NCBI GenBank assembly: GCA_903958285.1
Contig: CAJBSR010000469.1
Span: 1-14,442, forward strand
Length of the DNA stretch: 14,442 nt
DNA from: an uncultured Sphingomonadales bacterium
GTDB lineage: Bacteria; Pseudomonadota; Alphaproteobacteria; Sphingomonadales; Sphingomonadaceae
Direction: 5' to 3'
This document shows, one piece after another, positions 13,324-14,442 of the stretch. A model generated the notes under the pieces. That model had not been told where the DNA came from. It saw only the letters and a list, made by a program, of their open reading frames with translations, and did no database searches. A program made the position numbers and the translations under genes. The stretch's first letter is position 1. Each line of letters opens with the position of its first letter.

Positions 13324-14442
13324 GCGATCTGGACACCGCCGCTTTGCAGGCCAAGCCCTGCCACCAGCCGTTGCAGGCGGCGGCGTAATGTCGGTTCATC
13401 CAGTGCGGCATGGGCAAACTCCAGATGCAGCGTCAGCGCGTCGCCTGAAATCTCCGGCCGGCTTGCTGCCAGAATCTCGGCAGACCCTCCGGCCAGACGA
13501 TCCGCAACGCGGATGGCAAGGCCCCAATTTCGGCCGGTTTCAAGCTGCAAGGGATCGGCCAATGGCTTCAACCCGGAGGGCACCTCCAGATCCCCGCCAA
13601 GCCCGACATGCAGCGCCATCGCCATCATCGCGCGTTCGGCCGCCGTGATGCCGATCCAGTTGCCATGCAGCGCCATTTCTTCACCGGTCAGCGCGCGGAA
13701 GCCCGGCGTGCTGGACCAGCCGACGCCTGCAATCTGGCAGACGGCGCGACGCAACCGGCGCAGCGACTCTGCCTCTTTGTCGAACATCTGGTCCAGCCAA
13801 TGCGCCATGGCATTGCCAAAGCCCGGCGGCTGCTGATGGTCCGCCGTGGCAAAGGCAACGCCTTCGGTCAGCGGATCGAGCGCCTGTTCGGCCGGGGACA
13901 GCGCATCGTACATAAGGCCTTCCCGCAATCCATAAGGGCAGATCACAAAGGTTGACGGTTTCAGCGAGGCCGAAAGCACATTCAAAAGCTGGGCCGTGGC
14001 ATGCAGCAACGGCACACGCGCGCTGGGCATTTCAGGGATGGACTTGAGCGCAGCGGTCGTCATCCCGCTGATCGCCTCTGCCAAGAGCGGTGCATCACTG
14101 GTGGCAATCCGGTATCGGGCCAGAACCGGCAAGGGGTATCGATGGGTATGCATATGCACGCGTGCCAAAGCCCGCCATGGGCCGCCGACGAGATAGAGCG
14201 GGCGTCCCTCACATTGCGTCAACCAGCTGAGCGGCTTCATGCCCTTATGCAGCGCCGCCTCCAGCGCGCCATCGCCCTCCTCAGTGAGGGCACGCGCGCG
14301 GATAGCGCCGATGGGGATGGACCCCGTCTGTGTCACATCACGGTGCTCAAGGCGGGACAGATCAAGACTGCCGCCCCCCAGATCCGCCATCACACCGTCG
14401 GCATTGGGAATGGCCGAAAGAACGCCACAGCCGGAGATGCGC
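13320..14442 (-). CDS. ppx: Ppx/GppA phosphatase family protein, partial
   Basis: This is an exopolyphosphatase or guanosine pentaphosphatase (EC 3.6.1.11 / 3.6.1.40 family), which releases phosphate from polyphosphate or converts pppGpp to ppGpp. The reading frame stays open to the window edge, so the N-terminus is missing and about 373 residues are visible. The first visible part, GVLSAIPNADGVMADLGGGS, contains the phosphate-binding DLGGGS of the ASKHA fold. YLVGGPWRALARVHMH follows, then FVICPYGLREGLMYD at the end of the phosphatase domain. The rest, with an HD-like region (AVCQIAGVGWSS), fits the long Ppx form. A GTG/ATG pair at 14393/14390 lies inside the conserved block and is not the start. 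Ppx and GppA cannot be separated from this fragment; ppx is the likelier name. It converges on glgX. Confidence 0.88.

Overview
The window is a high-GC stretch of an alphaproteobacterial chromosome, most likely Sphingomonadales. That placement is an inference from three points: GlgC resembles the Agrobacterium type, Pgm is of the PGM1 type, and a glycogen operon lies beside ppx. No mobile element, phage, CRISPR array or RNA gene is visible. Almost every base belongs to one primary-metabolism locus: glycogen synthesis and breakdown.

Layout, left to right. Bases 1-432 hold a minus-strand gene for a small three-helix membrane protein of the GlsB/YeaQ/YmgE family. A perfect 29-bp direct repeat brackets it (1-29 and 340-368). 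A short uncertain reading frame lies between it and malQ. malQ (4-alpha-glucanotransferase) fills 433-2412 on the minus strand. A gap of about 190 bp, which probably holds the main promoter, separates malQ from a divergent plus-strand operon: glgP, glgB, glgC, glgA, pgm, glgX (2602-13323). At the right edge a minus-strand Ppx/GppA phosphatase gene, cut by the window end, converges on glgX. The two genes share their stop codons in one CTAG.

How the genes work together. Pgm interconverts glucose-6-P and glucose-1-P. GlgC makes ADP-glucose from glucose-1-P, GlgA polymerises it into alpha-1,4 chains and GlgB adds the alpha-1,6 branches. For breakdown, GlgP releases glucose-1-P from chain ends, GlgX removes the short limit branches, and MalQ recycles the released malto-oligosaccharides into chains that GlgP can use. 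Four of the five operon junctions are 1-4 nt stop/start overlaps, and the fifth is a 22-nt gap with its own ribosome binding site. Synthesis and degradation enzymes are therefore made from one transcript, and control is probably largely allosteric, mainly at GlgC.

I found no evidence of a new biological system. The points most worth a second look are: the repeat-flanked membrane-protein gene and the reading frame that runs past the malQ stop; two Lys-to-Met changes in the GlgC N-terminus; a shortened GlgX C-terminus; and the shared CTAG stop.
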